From NCBI GenBank assembly GCA_041687435.1, contig JAWLBX010000023.1, forward strand, positions 1 through 52,415: 52,415 bases of DNA, given 5' to 3'. The translations under genes were made by a program, and so were the position numbers. Below the pieces are notes generated by a model, which was not told where the DNA came from, searched no databases, and saw only the letters and a list, made by a program, of their open reading frames with translations. This DNA comes from JACKII01 sp041687435. GTDB taxonomy: Bacteria; Pseudomonadota; Alphaproteobacteria; Bin95. Positions 1-7,779 of the stretch are shown one piece after another; within the stretch, counting starts at the first letter, position 1; each line of letters starts with the position of its first letter.

Positions 1-16
1 GATCGTAACGTGCCAT
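1..16 (-). CDS. 5' end of a gene running off the window (partial)
   Basis: On the minus strand an ATG at 16 opens the frame M-A-R-Y-D and leaves the window after five codons. It is preceded by a very strong ribosome binding site (GAGGAGGA, about 23-30). It follows the dioxygenase stop at 106 on the same strand, so it is probably the next gene of that operon. Too little is visible to name a product. Confidence 0.6.
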
Positions 17-105
17 GGGCAATCCTCCTCAAGCACGCTTGAACCCGATTTGACCAGCTTTGGGAATCCCCGATGATCGCTAATGAGTGTACGGCCTAGA
101 GCCCC

Positions 106-1176
106 TCAATCCTCCGCCCTTAACGGCGCCACCAATTCCACCCCCGGCACGCGGATGCCGTCCGGCCGGCCGCTAGCGGTCTGGCCCTGGTGCTCACCGG
201 TAAAGGCTTCGGGCAAAGCCGGGCCGTCGGCACAGGCCAGCCAAAGGCGCAGCAGGTGCCGGCGTTTTTCCGGCTCGGCGAAGTCCTCGTACGCCGTGCG
301 GGAGTGGGCGATGGAGTGGTTGCAGACCAGTTGGATGTCGCCCGGCTCGAAGCCCATGTCCAGGTGCAGGGCCGGGTCGTTCGCCAGTTCGTCGAACAGG
401 TCCATGGCCTCCACCTGCTCGTCCGTGAGGCGCGGGACCACGTCCATCAATTGCGCCTTGCGCACGGCGCTGCGCACATAGGTGCAGATCACCCGGCCAT
501 TGACCAGCGAGAAGGGCGGCGTGCCGTAATAGGGCTTGCGGCCTTCCGGAACCTCGCCCCAGCGGGTGCGGTAGAGCGGCTGCATCAATACCGCCGCCAA
601 GTCCGGCCGCCGCTTCACCATCTCGTTATAAACCGTGGTGGTCGAAACGAGGGAGGACAGGCCGCCCGACTTACTCTTCTTCAGGCAGAGCAGGCCGACG
701 AGGTCGCTGCTGTCGGTATGGTAGGGCAGGCGGGCGCTGGTCTGATAGCCGCGGGCGGTCGGGCTGTTGTAGTCCAGCCCCAAATCCTTCACATGCCCCA
801 GCACATGGCCCTTGCCGTTCTGGCTCACCGCCTCGCCCCAATGGGTGCCGAGGCCCCAGAAGATGCGGGCCGCATCCGCTATGTCATAACGGCCAATCGG
901 CAGGCCGCGCAGCAGGAAGAAACCGCGGCCATGCAGCACCTCCCGCCGGATTTCGGCCAGCCGCGGCGCCAGGGTCGGCAAGGGGAAATCACCTTCGCCA
1001 ATGGCTAGGATCTCCCGGCCGCGCAGCGTTGCCAGTGCGGCTTCGATTTCTCCAATTTCCGCCGTGGTCAGCGTATACGACCAGTCGGATAGGCCGGTCA
1101 CATCCGGCCCATACCAAGCCTGTGGTCCGGAGACGGTTTCCAATGGGCTTGTGGGCGAAACCAGTGTGTCGGGCAT
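106..1176 (-). CDS. TauD/TfdA-family Fe(II)/2-oxoglutarate dioxygenase
   Basis: Predicted cytoplasmic non-heme iron dioxygenase of 356 aa that hydroxylates or oxidatively cleaves a small substrate using 2-oxoglutarate and O2. The facial triad is visible as H153-x-D155 (YHTD) and distal H291 (AHSRTAYED). The arginine-rich RHLLRLWL segment at about 306-313 fits 2-oxoglutarate binding. The ATG at 1176 is chosen over one ten codons upstream because AAAGGA sits just before it. The protein is clearly paralogous to the one at 8778-9842, sharing GHVLGHVKD, RGYQ and VGLLCL. The family is certain; the substrate cannot be read from sequence. Confidence 0.88.
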   Translation of the reverse strand: MPDTLVSPTSPLETVSGPQAWYGPDVTGLSDWSYTLTTAEIGEIEAALATLRGREILAIGEGDFPLPTLAPRLAEIRREVLHGRGFFLLRGLPIGRYDIADAARIFWGLGTHWGEAVSQNGKGHVLGHVKDLGLDYNSPTARGYQTSARLPYHTDSSDLVGLLCLKKSKSGGLSSLVSTTTVYNEMVKRRPDLAAVLMQPLYRTRWGEVPEGRKPYYGTPPFSLVNGRVICTYVRSAVRKAQLMDVVPRLTDEQVEAMDLFDELANDPALHLDMGFEPGDIQLVCNHSIAHSRTAYEDFAEPEKRRHLLRLWLACADGPALPEAFTGEHQGQTASGRPDGIRVPGVELVAPLRAED

Positions 1177-1263
1177 TGGCGGTGTCCTTTCGCATGGTGT
1201 GCGCATTCGCCGTTAGTATGGCGTGAGGCGCGGATTTATGCACCCCCATTCGACGCCCGACCC

Positions 1264-1277
1264 TTGATCCCGGTCAA
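1264..1277 (+). promoter_or_regulatory. FNR/FixK-type box upstream of the ydcH-like gene
   Basis: TTGAT-CCCG-GTCAA is a near-perfect FNR/FixK dyad. Its centre is at 1270.5. A -10-like hexamer CATATT lies at 1300-1305, exactly where a class II promoter (site centred at -41.5) would place it. The predicted start near 1312 leaves a 25-nt leader to the ATG at 1338. The site is seen directly; the regulation is inferred. Confidence 0.6.
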
Positions 1278-1337
1278 GATGGGCGAGGCCGGGGGCGGCC
1301 ATATTCAGCCCCGTACACACGCCATTGGACAGAGGTC

Positions 1338-1586
1338 ATGACCCACACCCCCCACGAACTCGCCGAAATGTTTCCCGGCGATGCGGATATCATTCGCACT
1401 CTGAAGGCGGAAAACGCCCATTTTGCCAAGCTCGCGGACCAGCACCATGAGGTGAACCGCGCAATCCACCGGATCGAGACAGAAGTCGAACCGGCCTCGG
1501 ACGAGCACGCGGAAGCCCTGAAAAAACAGCGCCTCGCGCTTCAGGATGAGATCGCGGCCATGGTAAAGGCCGCGAAGGCGCAATAG
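1338..1586 (+). CDS. YdcH/DUF465 family small protein
   Basis: An 82-aa charged, helical, cytoplasmic protein. The layout typical of the YdcH/DUF465 family is recognisable: an N-terminal HELAEMFP-like segment, an H-x-x-V/I-N-x-x-I-H-R-I-E core (HHEVNRAIHRIETE, about 36-49), then a Lys-rich LKKQRLALQDEIAAM segment. Length matches the family (about 70-85 aa). The biochemical role of the family is not established; coiled-coil character is evident. The gene is monocistronic or weakly linked to the MFS gene 63 nt downstream. An FNR/FixK-like site upstream suggests oxygen-dependent expression. Confidence 0.82.
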   Translation: MTHTPHELAEMFPGDADIIRTLKAENAHFAKLADQHHEVNRAIHRIETEVEPASDEHAEALKKQRLALQDEIAAMVKAAKAQ

Positions 1587-1649
1587 CGCGATTCCGCCAA
1601 ACCGGGCGCGGCGCCTATTGGCAGCCGCGCGCCGTGCGGGCAAGGTGGG

Positions 1650-2888
1650 ATGGCATTCCGTTTCCGCATTCCAAGCGAGGAAACCGTCCTGTCCCGCCGC
1701 CCGCGCCATATTCTGCCGGTAATTGCCTTGTCGCAGTTCGCCGGTGTTTCGCTCTGGTTTTCCAGCAATGCCATCCTGCCGGACCTGCAAGCCAATTGGC
1801 ACCTGCCGGCAGAGGCGTTGGGCGATCTGACCTCGGCCGTGCAGTTCGGCTTCATCACCGGCACGCTGGTGTTCGCTTTCACCGCGATCGCCGACCGCAT
1901 CTCGCCACGCAAGATATTCTTCGCCTGTGCTTGCCTTGGCGCAGGCGCGAACGGCGCCGCGGTGCTGCTGGACCAGGCCTTGCCCGCCCTACTGGCTTTG
2001 CGCTTCGCCACCGGGTTTTTCCTGGCGGGAATCTATCCGGTCGGCATGAAGATTGCTTCCGGTTGGTATGACAAGGATCTGGGCCGCGCGCTCGGCTATC
2101 TGGTCGGCGCGCTGGTGGGTGGCACGGCGTTGCCGCACCTGATCCGCGGCCTCGGCCAAAGCCTGCCCTGGCAAGAGGTGACGCTGGCGGTTTCGGTGTT
2201 TGCCGGCTGCGGCGGATTGCTGATGCTGCTGACCGTGCCGGATGGGCCGTTTCTGCGGGCCGGCGCGGCGTTCGACCCAAAAGCGCTGCTCACCGTGTTC
2301 CGCAGCCCCGATTTCCGTGGTTCCGCCTTCGGCTATTTCGGCCATATGTGGGAACTGTATGCCTTCTGGGCATTCGTGCCGGCTGTTCTGGCAGGCTATG
2401 CCGCGCTGCACGGTCTGATGCTGGACATTTCGCTATGGACCGCGGCAATCATCGCCATGAGCGTCCTAAGCTGTGTGGCGGGCGGCGTGCTTTCGCCCCG
2501 GCTCGGCAGTGCGCCGGTGGCGGCGGTGCAATTGATGGCGTCCGGGCTGTGCTGCCTGGCTTCGCCGCTTCTGTTCTTTGCGCCGCCGGAAATCTTTCTG
2601 CCCTTCCTGCTGTTCTGGGGGCTGATGGTGGCCGGGGACTCGCCGCAGTTTTCCACGTTGAATGCGCGGTTTGCGCCGCCGGCGCTGGTCGGTTCTGCGC
2701 TGACCATTGCCAACTGCGTCGGTTTTTCGATCTCCATCGTCAGCATCCAACTGCTGAACCGCACGTTCGACGATCTGGGCGCGGCCTGGGTGCTGATCCT
2801 GCTGGCGCCAGGGCCGGCGCTCGGTCTTTTGGCGTTGCGCCGGCTGCTGCGCCGGGAGGCGGTGGCGGCGACTATTTCCGCTCGATAA
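1650..2888 (+). CDS. MFS transporter
   Basis: A 412-aa inner-membrane carrier of the major facilitator superfamily with about 12 hydrophobic segments. An internal duplication is suggested by two halves joined near residue 195-215. Near the N-terminus is the segment LSQFAGVSLWFSSNAILPDL, typical of the small-solute MFS branch. A TM2-3 loop Asp/Arg pair (AIADRISPRK) resembles the MFS motif A region. AAGGTGGG just before the ATG serves as ribosome binding site. The 3' end overlaps the convergent VOC gene by 17 nt. The substrate is unknown; the neighbouring dioxygenases suggest uptake of a catabolic substrate, but this is inference. Confidence 0.82.
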   Translation: MAFRFRIPSEETVLSRRPRHILPVIALSQFAGVSLWFSSNAILPDLQANWHLPAEALGDLTSAVQFGFITGTLVFAFTAIADRISPRKIFFACACLGAGANGAAVLLDQALPALLALRFATGFFLAGIYPVGMKIASGWYDKDLGRALGYLVGALVGGTALPHLIRGLGQSLPWQEVTLAVSVFAGCGGLLMLLTVPDGPFLRAGAAFDPKALLTVFRSPDFRGSAFGYFGHMWELYAFWAFVPAVLAGYAALHGLMLDISLWTAAIIAMSVLSCVAGGVLSPRLGSAPVAAVQLMASGLCCLASPLLFFAPPEIFLPFLLFWGLMVAGDSPQFSTLNARFAPPALVGSALTIANCVGFSISIVSIQLLNRTFDDLGAAWVLILLAPGPALGLLALRRLLRREAVAATISAR

Positions 2889-3258
2889 GCTGGTACATCA
2901 CGCCATGGCCTTCCTTCGGGTGCAGGAACACCTGCTGACCGGCCTCGATCACCCGCGCGCCGCGGGCTTTCATGTCCGCCTTGGCGGCTTCCAGGTCCGG
3001 CACGGCCAGCGCAACTAGGTGCACGCCCTCGCCACGTTTCTCCAGCGAGGCGCGAATGTCGCTGTTCTCGCCAAACGGCTCACAAAGCTCAATGAAGGTG
3101 CCGGAAGAGCCAAGGCCGAGAATTGCCCGCCGCAGTCCCAACTCCGGCTGTTCCTCTGCCGGTTCGGTGACGGTGAACCCCAGCCGCTGGGTATAGTGCT
3201 CAATCGCTTCGTCCAGGTTTTCCACCCGGACGACGACATGATCGATCCATTTGTGCAT
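2872..3258 (-). CDS. VOC-fold protein (methylmalonyl-CoA epimerase/glyoxalase-like)
   Basis: A 128-aa single-domain vicinal oxygen chelate protein made of two beta-alpha-beta-beta-beta units. Visible hallmarks are IDHVVVRVENLDEAIEHY at the start (metal-binding His at about residue 7) and HLVALAVPDLEAA at about 80-92. The glutamate at about 57 (FIELCEP) matches metal-ligand positions. Methylmalonyl-CoA epimerase has the same size and a similar N-terminus, which would fit the propionyl/valine catabolism encoded at 33-37 kb, but dioxygenase or lyase members cannot be excluded. GAAGGAAG precedes the ATG. Its tail overlaps the MFS gene convergently. Confidence 0.8.
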   Translation of the reverse strand: MHKWIDHVVVRVENLDEAIEHYTQRLGFTVTEPAEEQPELGLRRAILGLGSSGTFIELCEPFGENSDIRASLEKRGEGVHLVALAVPDLEAAKADMKARGARVIEAGQQVFLHPKEGHGVMYQLIERK

Positions 3259-3358
3259 GAGAGCGCTTCCTTCGTCTCGTTAGTGTTGCCATCATGGTAA
3301 TCCCGGATTGTGCCGGGATGCCAGCGCCGAGTGTGGCGCCAACCGAAGGGCGGCAAAT

Positions 3359-4261
3359 ATGCGGCAGGTGGCAGGTGTGTCGGACCAGGCCAAAGGCATT
3401 CTCTGCCTCATCGCGTCCGGTGCCGCTTTCGGTTCGTCGGATGCCATGTCAAAACTCCTGACCGCCACTTATCCGACCGGCGAAATCCTGTTCTTTCAGT
3501 CCATCTGCATTGTCGGCGCGACGGTGCTGGGCGTGCGGCTGCGGCGTGGGCGGCTGCGCGGTCAGTTGCGTGTTCACGATTGGCGGCGGCAGCTGATCCG
3601 CGGTGCGATTTTCGTCATCAATTCGTTCATCTTCGTCACGGTCCTTAAATACTTGGCACTCGCGGACCTCATGGCGCTGCTGTTCGTCTCGCCGATCCTG
3701 GTCACACTGATGGCGCCCTACATGCTGGGCGAGCAGGTGGGCTGGCGGCGTTATGCGGCGGTTGGGGTTGGCTTCGGGGGTACGCTTCTCATCGTCAACC
3801 CGACTGGCGATTTCGAGGAAACTTGGCCAATGCTGCTGGCGCTGGTCGTGCCGACGCTTGGCAGTATCCGCGATATCATCACGCGGCAGCTGTCGCGGAC
3901 GGATACGCCGGATTCGATGATGGTCGTCACCACCACCTGTCTTCTCATCGCCAGCACGCTGAGCCTGCCCTTTGCCTGGGTGACGCCGGACGGGGAGGGG
4001 CTTGTCCTGCTGGTCGTGACCGGTCTGCTGCTGGGCGTTGGCATGTATTTTCAGGTCTATGCCTTCACCCTGGGTGAGGCCGCCGTGGTCGCGCCGTTCC
4101 GCTACTTCATTCTGATTTGGGCAACAATCTATGGCTTCATTCTGTTCGACCATGTTCCGGGTGAGCGCACGCTGGTCGGTGCTGCCATCATCATCGCATC
4201 CGGCCTTTACATCTTCTTCCGCGAGGTTCGTCATAAGCGGACCGTTCCGGCCTCCGCATAG
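3359..4261 (+). CDS. EamA/DMT-family transporter, copy 1 of 3
   Basis: A 300-aa inner-membrane permease of the drug/metabolite transporter superfamily with about ten membrane segments and two EamA repeats. The ATG at 3359 is preferred to an in-frame start at 3308 because AAGGGCGG lies just before it and the protein then begins at the conserved QAKGILCLIASG segment. It shares long blocks with the next two genes (TYPTGEILFF, LADLMALLFVSPI, GWRRYAAVGVGF, VVAPFRYF). The three genes are head-to-tail with almost no spacing, so they are co-transcribed. Substrate unknown; amino-acid or riboflavin-like metabolites are typical of the family. Confidence 0.87.
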   Translation: MRQVAGVSDQAKGILCLIASGAAFGSSDAMSKLLTATYPTGEILFFQSICIVGATVLGVRLRRGRLRGQLRVHDWRRQLIRGAIFVINSFIFVTVLKYLALADLMALLFVSPILVTLMAPYMLGEQVGWRRYAAVGVGFGGTLLIVNPTGDFEETWPMLLALVVPTLGSIRDIITRQLSRTDTPDSMMVVTTTCLLIASTLSLPFAWVTPDGEGLVLLVVTGLLLGVGMYFQVYAFTLGEAAVVAPFRYFILIWATIYGFILFDHVPGERTLVGAAIIIASGLYIFFREVRHKRTVPASA

Positions 4262-4273
4262 CCGCTCCGCCAC

Positions 4274-5152
4274 ATGACCCCCGCTCCCAGTGCCTCCGCC
4301 CAAATGAAGGGCATTCTGTTCATCGTCGTGTCGAACGGCATTTTCGGGCTGACCGACGCGCTGTCGAAGGTGTTGACCGGTACCTATCCGCCGGGCGAGA
4401 TCCTGTTCTTCCGGTCTGTATTCGTGTTCGTTTCCATTGTGGTGATGGTGCTGGCCCAGGGCGGCTGGCGGCGGGTGCGGATTGTCAACTGGCGGCTGCA
4501 ATGGGCGCGCGGCGCGCTGCTGGCCGGAACCTCCTATATTTTCGTTGTGGCCCTGAAACATCTGCCGCTCGCCGATCTGACCGCGCTGATGTTCATCTCG
4601 CCGCTCGTCCTGACGGCGATGGCTCCGTATTTCCTGAGCGAAAGGGTGGGCTGGCGGCGCTGGACCGCTGTCGGCGTGGGCTTTGCCGGTTCTTTGCTCA
4701 TCATTCGGCCCAGCGGCGACGTCGCCCTTTGGCCGTTGCTGCTGGCCTGCACCATGCCGCTCACCATGAGCATCCGCGATATCATCACGCGCCGCCTGTC
4801 GATGACCGATACCGCAACCGGCATGATGATCTGCTCGACGCTTTGCGTGATGATCGGCGGGTTGGTGAGCCTGCCTTTCGGCTGGGTGATGCCCACATGG
4901 CAGGGCCTTGGCCTGTTCGCCCTGACCGGCACCTTGCAAGGTGTGGCGCAGTTCTTCCTGGTCTATGCCTTCATCTATGGCGAGGCGGTGGTGGTTGCGC
5001 CGTTCCGCTATTTTCTTCTGCTTTGGGCTACGCTCTATGGCTGGCTGTTCTTCGATGCCATTCCCAGGTGGGAAACGGTTATAGGCGCCAGCATCGTTTG
5101 TGCCGCCGGTCTTTATATATTCTACCGAGAGGTCCGGCATGGCCGGGAGTGA
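4274..5152 (+). CDS. EamA/DMT-family transporter, copy 2 of 3
   Basis: A 292-aa paralogue of the preceding gene, 12 nt downstream of its stop. The same ten-helix, two-EamA architecture is visible, starting from QMKGILFIVVSNGIFGLTDA. Shared signature blocks are TYPPGEILFFRS, LADLTALMFISPL and VVVAPFRYFLLLWATLYG. No strong Shine-Dalgarno precedes the ATG, consistent with translational coupling to copy 1. Its 3' end overlaps the start of copy 3 by 14 nt. The coupling argues that all three are made together, possibly with diverged substrate ranges. The function is assigned at superfamily level only. Confidence 0.87.
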   Translation: MTPAPSASAQMKGILFIVVSNGIFGLTDALSKVLTGTYPPGEILFFRSVFVFVSIVVMVLAQGGWRRVRIVNWRLQWARGALLAGTSYIFVVALKHLPLADLTALMFISPLVLTAMAPYFLSERVGWRRWTAVGVGFAGSLLIIRPSGDVALWPLLLACTMPLTMSIRDIITRRLSMTDTATGMMICSTLCVMIGGLVSLPFGWVMPTWQGLGLFALTGTLQGVAQFFLVYAFIYGEAVVVAPFRYFLLLWATLYGWLFFDAIPRWETVIGASIVCAAGLYIFYREVRHGRE

Positions 5153-6026
5153 GCCAGCGACTCCCGTGGCGGGTCAGCTTCGTGGGATTCTCTATATCCT
5201 GGCATCCGGCGCGATTTTCGCGTTTACCGATGCACTGTCCAAGGTGCTGACCGGCACATATCCGCCGGGGCAGATCCTTTGCTTCCGGTCCGTGTTCGTG
5301 CTGATCTCCATTGCCGTGATGGTTTGGCTGCGTGGCGGCGTGGCGTCCGTCCGCATCCGCAATTGGCGGGGGCAGACATTGCGCGGCCTGATGGTGGCGG
5401 GCACATCGCTGGCCTTCATCATCGCGCTGAAGGATGCGCCACTGGCGGATTTGACGGCGCTGCTGTTCGTCTCGCCCCTGATCCTGACCGCCGTTGCCCC
5501 CTACTTCCTTGGCGAGAAAGTGGGGTGGCGCCGCCGTGCCGCCGTGGCTGTTGGCTTTTGCGGTACACTGCTGATTGTCCGTCCCAGTGGCGAGGTGCCG
5601 CTGTTCGCGCTGATGCTAGGGCTACTGGTGCCGATCCTGCTGACCGCCAGCGACCTGCTCACCCGCCAACTTGCCAGAACGGATACGGCGAACGCGATGA
5701 TGCTGTTCACCAATTTCGTCATGGCGGGTGTCGGCATCGCTCTGCTGCCGCTGGGCTGGGTTACGCCGGATTGGTATGGCGTGTTGATTTTCGCCGGCGC
5801 CGGTACGTTGCAAGGCGTGGCGCAATACCTGTTGATCTATGCCTTCATGCATGGTGAGACGGTGGTGATCGCGCCGTTCCGCTATGTCATGCTGGTCTGG
5901 GCATCGCTTTACGGCTACCTGATGTTTGGCACGGTTCCGCGAACGGAAACCTTTATCGGTGCCGCCATTGTCATAGCCGCCGGCCTTTACATATTCCATC
6001 GCGAGGCCCGGCACGGACGAGGCTGA
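5139..6026 (+). CDS. EamA/DMT-family transporter, copy 3 of 3
   Basis: The third paralogue, 295 aa. The ATG at 5139 is chosen over one at 5100 because GAGAGGT lies upstream and the protein then begins MAGSEPATPVAGQLRG, aligning with copies 1 and 2. Membrane architecture and blocks are as in the neighbours (TYPPGQILCFRSVFV, LADLTALLFVSPLIL, GTLQGVAQYLLIYAF). The 14-nt overlap with copy 2 indicates coupling. Copies 2 and 3 share GTLQGVAQ, absent from copy 1 (LLLGVGMYF), so they probably arose by the more recent duplication. This is the last gene before the AT-rich patch. Confidence 0.87.
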   Translation: MAGSEPATPVAGQLRGILYILASGAIFAFTDALSKVLTGTYPPGQILCFRSVFVLISIAVMVWLRGGVASVRIRNWRGQTLRGLMVAGTSLAFIIALKDAPLADLTALLFVSPLILTAVAPYFLGEKVGWRRRAAVAVGFCGTLLIVRPSGEVPLFALMLGLLVPILLTASDLLTRQLARTDTANAMMLFTNFVMAGVGIALLPLGWVTPDWYGVLIFAGAGTLQGVAQYLLIYAFMHGETVVIAPFRYVMLVWASLYGYLMFGTVPRTETFIGAAIVIAAGLYIFHREARHGRG

Positions 6027-6311
6027 AGGGGCAGGCCGGGCTTTCTTGGGGTCAATTCGGCTCGCAATATTGCATGGTTGGTGTCGCACTGGCATGATGG
6101 ACTTGTCACATAGTGCTTCCTTCCATGCCAGTTCAGGATTGTATTATAAAACCGCAGGATCAGGCACTCGGAGAAAAGCATCCATTTGAAGGCCAATACC
6201 CCATGTACAAGCCTCATGGACCAAAAATCTCTATCCTCGGTATTTTTATGTGTTTTGTTTCCGTCGGTGCAAAGGTATCATCAAATAACATATGCAAATG
6301 GGAGCAGGTTT
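6027..6311. other. Gene-free stretch entering the AT-rich patch
   Basis: No convincing gene is seen. Base composition falls from GC-rich at about 6060 to clearly AT-rich by 6150-6310. It carries a 9-bp inverted repeat (6088-6132). GGAG just before 6312 is the ribosome binding site of the lipoprotein gene. Frames crossing it lack start signals. Confidence 0.5.
6088..6132. repeat. Inverted repeat at the edge of the AT-rich patch
   Basis: ACTGGCATG (6088-6096) and CATGCCAGT (6124-6132) are perfect 9-bp inverted arms separated by 27 nt. The pair lies close to the left composition boundary. It could be an operator, a weak hairpin or a trace of an insertion end; nothing further supports a choice. 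Confidence 0.4.
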
Positions 6312-6746
6312 ATGAAAAATATTATGCAATTTTTCGCTCTGATCTTATTGGTCACAGCGGTTGGTGGATGCAATTCGGCTACCACTGGGGGGAATAAGGT
6401 AGTGAGCAGTGCTGCAAGTGACACTGCGGTGTCCACGGACCTAACTGCCCAGACGTGGACCGGTGGCTGGAGTTGGGAAAGTATCGGTGGTCCGATCACA
6501 ATCACCGAAAAGGGTAATAAATTGTTCATGGTGTTGACAAACACTAATGGCACGTTGAGCAAACGAACTTTTGTTCATAAGGTTGACGATATTTATGAAG
6601 AAATGGCATCTTCAAACGTATCGCGGCATGCATTTGCTAAAATAAAAGTTAATAAAAAAACAGATTCTGAATTTTTGGCTGAATATACCTTCCAGAGAAG
6701 GTATGGAGGAAGAGCATATACTCTTAAAATAATAGCATCTTCTTAG
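6312..6746 (+). CDS. Small putative lipoprotein, unknown function
   Basis: A 144-aa protein with a lipoprotein signal: basic start MKN, hydrophobic stretch to about residue 16, and a lipobox-like VGGC with Cys20, so predicted to be membrane-anchored after lipidation. The mature part is polar and beta-rich (QTWTGGWSWES, a KGNKLFMVLTN strand, VHKVDDIYEEM) and resembles small beta-barrel binding or inhibitor domains in general shape only. AT-rich codon use unlike all neighbours suggests acquisition by transfer. GGGAG precedes the ATG at 6312; the frame extends further upstream but without a start signal. No family is recognised. Confidence 0.65.
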   Translation: MKNIMQFFALILLVTAVGGCNSATTGGNKVVSSAASDTAVSTDLTAQTWTGGWSWESIGGPITITEKGNKLFMVLTNTNGTLSKRTFVHKVDDIYEEMASSNVSRHAFAKIKVNKKTDSEFLAEYTFQRRYGGRAYTLKIIASS

Positions 6747-6857
6747 ATCAACAGCGGCGTCTGCGACACCGGCGGCATACCGCTCCAGCAGGGTTTCCGC
6801 CCGTACCGGGTCCGCCAGGAGCAGAATGGCCAGCCCCGCTGCAGCGTTGGTTTTCAT
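6612..6857 (-). pseudogene. Truncated secreted-protein gene (signal peptide plus a short stub)
   Basis: From an ATG at 6857, with AAAGGAA in good position, the minus strand encodes a typical Sec signal: MKTN, a hydrophobic AAAGLAILLLA core, then VRA-ET. About 15 GC-rich residues follow (LLERYAAGVADAAVD). At about 6745 the composition switches abruptly and the frame runs antisense through the AT-rich lipoprotein gene before stopping at 6612. The start lies 14 nt after the stop of the dehydrogenase gene, as in an operon. The best reading is a periplasmic protein gene whose body was lost when the AT-rich segment arrived. A genuine tiny secreted protein is less likely. Confidence 0.55.
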
Positions 6858-6871
6858 GACCGGTTCCTTTG

Positions 6872-7654
6872 TCAGCGGGCAGTGACGAATGTGCCGCCCT
6901 GATAAATTTCTGCGGGGTTGTCCGGGTCAGTCAGCAGGTCTGCGGCCAGAACTTTCGCCGCGTAATCCTCCGAGCAATCTTGGGGCTTGTAGCCGAGGCG
7001 ATAGGCGTTGGCATTGTCGTAGAACGTGCGGTCGTTATCGGAGACGCCAAAGACTATCTCGTACCGGATTTCCGGATTCTCCAGCCCGATGCGGCAAAGC
7101 TGGGCCATGTCGCGCGGGCTGATCCAGATCGAAAGCCGCCGCCGGTCCACCGGCGTTTCCGACACATTGCCGATGCGCATCATGAACACGCCGATGCCAT
7201 GTTTCATTGCATAGAGCGCGCCGAGCGCCTCGCCGAATGCCTTGGAGACGCCATAGCGGCTATCCGGTAGCACTTTCATGTCCGGGTTCACCCGCTCGCC
7301 GCGCTGGTAATAGCCGACTGCGTGATTGGAGGTGGCGAAGCACACCCGCTTGACCCTCTGGATGCGCGCGGCCTCAAACAGGTTGTAGACGCCATCGATA
7401 TTCTTTGCGCGGATATCCTCCCACGGCGCTTCGCCCGACTGGCCGGCAAAGTGCAAAATGCCGTCCGCCCCTTCGCACGCAGCGGTGAAGGCGTTGGCGT
7501 CCGTTATGTCGAGCGGCAAAAATGTTTCGCCGGAGCCGAGGTCCGTGACCGGCTGGATGTCGGCCAGGATCAATTCCGGATAGACCCCGGCCAATTCCCG
7601 CCGCAGGAAACTGCCGATAGACCCGGCAGCGCCGGTGAGGAGGATGCGTTGCAT
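6872..7654 (-). CDS. NAD-dependent epimerase/dehydratase family, uronate dehydrogenase-like
   Basis: A 260-aa extended short-chain dehydrogenase. The NAD-binding TGAAGSIG is at 7-14, the catalytic Y134-x-x-x-K138 (YGVSK) is present, and SNHAVGYY at about 109-116 supplies the active-site Ser. The C-terminal YQGGTFV and the VFGVSDNDRTFYDN block are strongly reminiscent of bacterial uronate dehydrogenase (D-glucuronate/galacturonate to aldarolactone), from memory of the family. Length (about 265 aa) agrees. It may supply hexuronate catabolism, with the nearby transporters as possible partners. Other sugar epimerases of the superfamily are the alternative, but they are usually longer. Confidence 0.8.
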   Translation of the reverse strand: MQRILLTGAAGSIGSFLRRELAGVYPELILADIQPVTDLGSGETFLPLDITDANAFTAACEGADGILHFAGQSGEAPWEDIRAKNIDGVYNLFEAARIQRVKRVCFATSNHAVGYYQRGERVNPDMKVLPDSRYGVSKAFGEALGALYAMKHGIGVFMMRIGNVSETPVDRRRLSIWISPRDMAQLCRIGLENPEIRYEIVFGVSDNDRTFYDNANAYRLGYKPQDCSEDYAAKVLAADLLTDPDNPAEIYQGGTFVTAR

Positions 7655-7721
7655 GGGCAGTTCTCCGCATGATGGGTCCGATGCTACCCAATGTAAATTA
7701 TGGTTGCGTGTCCGGAAAGGA

Positions 7722-7751
7722 CGAACCCGGCAGTAAGCGTTGCCGGGTTCG
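7722..7751 (-). terminator. Hairpin terminator after the MBL hydrolase gene
   Basis: CGAACCCGGCA (7722-7732) and TGCCGGGTTCG (7741-7751) form an 11-bp perfect stem with an 8-nt loop. It lies 29 nt beyond the minus-strand stop at 7780. The following minus-strand bases are only modestly T-rich (TCCTTTCC), so factor-assisted termination is possible. Confidence 0.6.
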
Positions 7752-7779
7752 AGTTTAAGTGGCGTTGTTTCCGCTCAGG

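Noticed and set aside
3449..5140. Long open frame of 563 codons antisense to the DMT genes
   Set aside because: It is a by-product of GC-rich codon use opposite three clear transporter genes; its Asp/His/Gln/Arg-rich translation has no start signal and no family features.
6612..6744. Reading the 81-codon frame as a complete functional small protein
   Set aside because: Its second half is antisense to the lipoprotein gene and shows the patch's AT-rich composition, so truncation is more likely.
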